Assembly (NCBI RefSeq): GCF_018417635.1
Contig: NZ_CP071007.1
Coordinates: forward strand, 5,022,501 to 5,086,500
DNA: 64,000 nucleotides
From: Pseudomonas sp. SORT22
Lineage (GTDB): Bacteria; Pseudomonadota; Gammaproteobacteria; Pseudomonadales; Pseudomonadaceae
Direction: 5' to 3'
The stretch's first letter is position 1. The number at the start of each line of letters is the position of its first letter. Below the pieces are notes generated by a model that was not told the DNA's origin, ran no database searches, and was given only the letters and a program-made list of their open reading frames with translations. A program made the position numbers and the translations under genes. Positions 63,502 through 64,000 of this stretch are shown in pieces.

Positions 63502-63502
63502 T

Positions 63503-64000
63503 TTACTTGCGGGCCTGCTCGTACAACGGCATCACCTTCGGAATCGCCGCCTGCAACGAAGCCTGACGGCTGGCCGACGCCGGGTGAGTGCTCATGAACT
63601 CCGGCTGCGAGCCACCCGAGGCCTGGGCCATCTTGTCCCACAGGCTGATCGCCGCATTCGGGTTGTAGCCGGCGCGGGCGGCCAGCTCCAGGCCGATCAA
63701 ATCGGCTTCGTTCTCGTTGGCGCGGCTGTTGGGCAGGGTCATGCTGTACTGCACCACCGTGTCGGCGATCGCCATGCTGTCCTGGCCCAGGCCCAGCAGG
63801 GCACCGGCGCCCTGGCGAGCCATCTGCACGCCATAGGCCTTGGACATCGCCTCACGACCATGCTCACGCAGGGCGTGGGCGATTTCATGGCCCATGACCG
63901 CAGCGAGCTCGTCGTCGGTCAGCTTGAGTTTTTCGATCAGGCCGCTGTAGACGAAGATCTTGCCACCCGGGCCGCAGTTGGCGTTGAGCTCGTCGCTCTT
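63503..64000 (-). CDS. M48 family metalloprotease (3' part, continues past the window)
   Basis: The visible 165 residues contain the zinc motif HEIAH in MGHEIAHALREHG, preceded by KIFVYSGLIEKLKLTDDELAAV; the third ligand Glu is probably in NSRANENEADLIGLELAAR. It ends with HPASASRQASLQAAIPKVMP. This layout matches small periplasmic or membrane M48 proteases of the YggG/LoiP-type in Pseudomonas. The 5' part, including any signal peptide, is missing from the window. Confidence 0.9.
   Translation of the reverse strand, partial: KSDELNANCGPGGKIFVYSGLIEKLKLTDDELAAVMGHEIAHALREHGREAMSKAYGVQMARQGAGALLGLGQDSMAIADTVVQYSMTLPNSRANENEADLIGLELAARAGYNPNAAISLWDKMAQASGGSQPEFMSTHPASASRQASLQAAIPKVMPLYEQARK

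Overview
The window is a 64 kb chromosomal segment of a fluorescent pseudomonad, most likely of the Pseudomonas putida group. The evidence is the homogentisate cluster with its IclR regulator, a short LOV photoreceptor of the PpSB1-LOV type beside a LitR/CarH-like MerR regulator, the FabV enoyl reductase, the nadC/DUF1631/ampD/ampE block, and uniformly GC-rich coding sequence. I see no insertion sequence, prophage, integron, CRISPR array, rRNA or tRNA. It is ordinary core-type chromosome with one clearly accessory-looking gene, a 1018-residue toxin-like protein.

Layout. 1-1960: 5' end of cyoA (cytochrome bo3 oxidase subunit II) with a long regulated upstream region (perfect ANR box, promoter-spacer palindrome, Crc-like A-rich motif), then dsbB and the LexA-controlled yebG. 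1965-8134: amino-acid catabolism: a leucine/valine-type dehydrogenase, a SirB1-like protein, and the tyrosine/homogentisate operon hmgA-fahA-maiA facing its regulator hmgR across an operator with three half-sites. 8145-11700: the large orphan protein and a gene-free stretch with inverted repeats ending in a plus-strand terminator, a candidate small RNA. 11705-16766: small membrane protein, SDR, alpha/beta hydrolase, CidA/LrgA-CidB/LrgB holin-like pair with a divergent LysR regulator, flavodoxin. 16909-18991: light-sensing module (LOV protein, PilZ-like protein, PplR3-like regulator). 19230-24228: monooxygenase-like membrane protein, folM-DUF1244-hopJ run, hydrolase, acetyltransferase, fabV.

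24400-33121: methyl-accepting chemotaxis protein, ampE-ampD, a DUF1631 protein, nadC, thioredoxin reductase and a 2-Cys peroxiredoxin (a plausible redox pair). 33393-43930: cysZ, a soluble PAS-PAS chemoreceptor like BdlA, a glycosyltransferase behind a triple PHO box, an old yellow enzyme, glutathione peroxidase, slyD, a DUF3565 protein, pta-plsC, a secreted protein and an OmpA-family lipoprotein. 44026-50236: metallo-beta-lactamase-fold hydrolase, dctPQM TRAP dicarboxylate transporter, and a sensorless histidine kinase translationally coupled to a REC-TPR response regulator.

50472-58705: a MalT-like LuxR regulator next to DUF1329 and DUF1302 envelope proteins and a medium-chain acyl-CoA synthetase; this looks like an uptake/activation system for fatty acids or alcohols. 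58835-64000: LysE exporter, a MerR-controlled quinone-reductase-like gene, hydroxypyruvate reductase, rsmC, a manganese (yybP-ykoY) riboswitch in front of a GDT1-family exporter, and a partial M48 protease. The strongest points for follow-up are the light module, the PHO-box glycosyltransferase, the riboswitch platform, the MerR promoter and the candidate small RNA. I did not find a convincing wholly new multigene system.
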